From: Ruminococcus sp. | Lineage (GTDB): Bacteria; Bacillota; Clostridia; Oscillospirales; Ruminococcaceae | NCBI GenBank assembly: GCA_029063695.1 | Contig: JAIDNR010000372.1 | Coordinates: 1 to 6,122 of the forward strand | Reading direction: 5' to 3' | Length of the DNA: 6,122 nt | In this document: in pieces, positions 5,454 to 6,122 of the stretch | How the letters are laid out: the number at the start of each line of letters is the position of its first letter | Position numbering within the stretch: position 1 is the stretch's first letter | Made by a program: the position numbers and the translations under genes | Notes under the pieces: model-generated | Database searches by the model: none | Told to the model about the DNA's origin: nothing | What the model saw: only the letters and a program-made list of their open reading frames with translations

Positions 5454-5765
5454 ATGGAGTTTGAAGAAAAGTTTGCAGAGCGTCTGTCACAGTTAAGGCT
5501 TGCAAAAGGCGTATCAGCAAGGGATATGAGTTTGTCTATCGGACAAAGTGCAGGATATATCAATAACATTGAAAATAAGAATAATCTTCCGTCAATGTCG
5601 GCATTTTTCTACATTTGCGAGTATCTTGAAATCTCTCCGCAAGATTTTTTTGACTTTGACAATAAAAATCCCGAAAAAATCAACGAAATAGTGGGATACC
5701 TAAAGCAAGTCGATGATGAGCAGCTCAATAACCTTATCAGCATTGTCAAAGGACTTATAAAATAA
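5454..5765 (+). CDS. Small XRE-family helix-turn-helix protein
   Basis: This 103-residue protein has a Cro/CI-type HTH: FAERLSQLRLAKGVSARDMSLSIGQSAGYINNIENKNNLPSMSAFFYICEYLEISPQDFF spans about 7-66, with the recognition helix around QSAGYINNIE (31-40). The tail (about 74-103) is a short predicted helix rich in Leu, Ile and Lys that may dimerise. The ATG at 5454 is preferred because the purine/G-rich GGTGGTGAG (5442-5450) precedes it; the in-frame ATG at 5397 would add 19 residues with no good binding site and would run through the palindromes at 5420-5434. It diverges from the SLOG gene and is probably a repressor of that promoter, of itself, or both. No enzymatic or protease domain is attached. 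Confidence 0.88.
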   Translation: MEFEEKFAERLSQLRLAKGVSARDMSLSIGQSAGYINNIENKNNLPSMSAFFYICEYLEISPQDFFDFDNKNPEKINEIVGYLKQVDDEQLNNLISIVKGLIK

Positions 5766-5845
5766 GGATACGATTTGAAGTAAGTCTAGGAGAGAGTTTC
5801 AACTCACCCGAATTTGACGGACTGGAGCAGAAAATAGAATAAAGC

Positions 5846-5880
5846 AAGGCTGATATATCGCTTTGATGCATCAGCCTTTA
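5846..5880. terminator. Hairpin after the XRE gene, probable terminator
   Basis: AAGGCTGAT (5846-5854) pairs perfectly with ATCAGCCTT (5870-5878) around a 15-base loop that can form three further pairs (ATC 5857-5859 with GAT 5865-5867). It is followed by TTATCTTATAT, a weak T-rich tail, and preceded by A-rich sequence. It lies between the convergent XRE gene and the partial regulator at 5930 and could stop both transcripts. Confidence 0.65.
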
Positions 5881-5929
5881 TCTTATATGTGGCTAAAAAG
5901 AAAAGAGTACTCCTTACTGTGACACGCTT

Positions 5930-6122
5930 CTATTTATCTGTAATTAATCTGATTATTTCTTTAATCAATTTGATTATATCTTTCTTTTTATTTGGAGTAA
6001 GCCTGCGGTATTGCTCAAGCAGCAGCATTTCATCGTCTGTAAGCGGAGATGTACTATGCTCCGTTTGTTTTTTTATTGTTTCAAGCCGTCTGACAGTGAC
6101 ATCGAATAACTTAGCAGCTACA
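5930..6122 (-). CDS. C-terminal part of a probable HTH (XRE-like) regulator, cut by the window edge
   Basis: An open frame enters from the right edge and runs 63 codons to a TAG (complement of 5930-5932). The visible part begins VAAKLFDVTVRRLE, which resembles the last helices of an XRE domain (as in LAKLFGVSVDYLL). A linker follows (HSTSPLTDDE), then EMLLLEQYRRLTPNKKKDII and a basic, Ile-rich helical tail (KLIKEIIRLITDK). The pattern 'LT-DE-LL--YR-L-P--K--I' is common at the C-terminus of phage-type and chromosomal XRE regulators. The start, the recognition helix and the total length are outside the window. It converges on the XRE gene at 5454-5765, whose tail has a similar DDEQLNNLISIVKGLIK pattern. 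The family call is by resemblance and moderate; the coding call is firmer. Confidence 0.65.
   Translation of the reverse strand, partial: VAAKLFDVTVRRLETIKKQTEHSTSPLTDDEMLLLEQYRRLTPNKKKDIIKLIKEIIRLITDK

Noticed and set aside
5905..5912. GAGTACTC palindrome downstream of the partial regulator
   Set aside because: Only 8 bp, with no stem extension and no loop; not a terminator or a likely operator.
1..6122. CRISPR arrays, tRNA/rRNA genes, insertion sequences, riboswitches
   Set aside because: No regularly spaced direct repeats, tRNA-like cloverleaf, transposase frame with inverted ends, or long structured leader was seen by eye on either strand.

Overview
The window looks like low-to-moderate GC Firmicutes (Clostridia) DNA, most like gut Ruminococcaceae or Lachnospiraceae. 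The basis is AT-rich intergenic regions, strong AAGGAG/GGAGG ribosome binding sites before nearly every gene, consensus TTGACA/TATAAT promoters, and protein families common in that group. No species can be named from the sequence alone.

Three independent cassettes sit side by side, separated by hairpin terminators. (1) Positions 1-2483, + strand: a Zn/Cd/Pb-type P1B ATPase (75-2090) followed 25 nt later by an ArsR/SmtB-family metal sensor (2116-2433). This is a metal efflux unit whose promoter is probably left of the window. (2) Positions 2495-4769: a minus-strand operon of an NAD(P)-binding atypical SDR (3609-4244) and two flavin-reductase-like FMN split-barrel proteins (3019-3591 and 2495-2992). 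An HxlR-family regulator (4362-4697) is divergent from it. The two promoters overlap in their -10 boxes, and a 7+9+7 bp inverted repeat covers the operon's -35 box. This resembles the electrophile/quinone-responsive HxlR circuits known in Firmicutes. (3) Positions 4805-6122: a SLOG-family (DUF1273/YpsA-like) protein (4805-5299, - strand) with a perfect-consensus promoter, divergent from a small XRE-type HTH protein (5454-5765, + strand). Convergent to that is the C-terminal end of a second probable HTH regulator (5930 to the right edge, - strand).

Functionally the window reads as stress and accessory content: metal efflux under a metal sensor, redox/flavin enzymes under an HxlR switch, and a nucleotide-sensor-like SLOG protein beside an HTH regulator. 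No rRNA, tRNA, CRISPR array, transposase or intact mobile element was seen. No gene-free stretch exceeds about 165 bases. Nothing here is clearly a new system. The points most worth a second look are the SLOG/XRE pair with its palindromes, the overlapping HxlR promoters with their dyad, and the extra N-terminal membrane helix that stands where the ATPase would normally carry a metal-binding domain.
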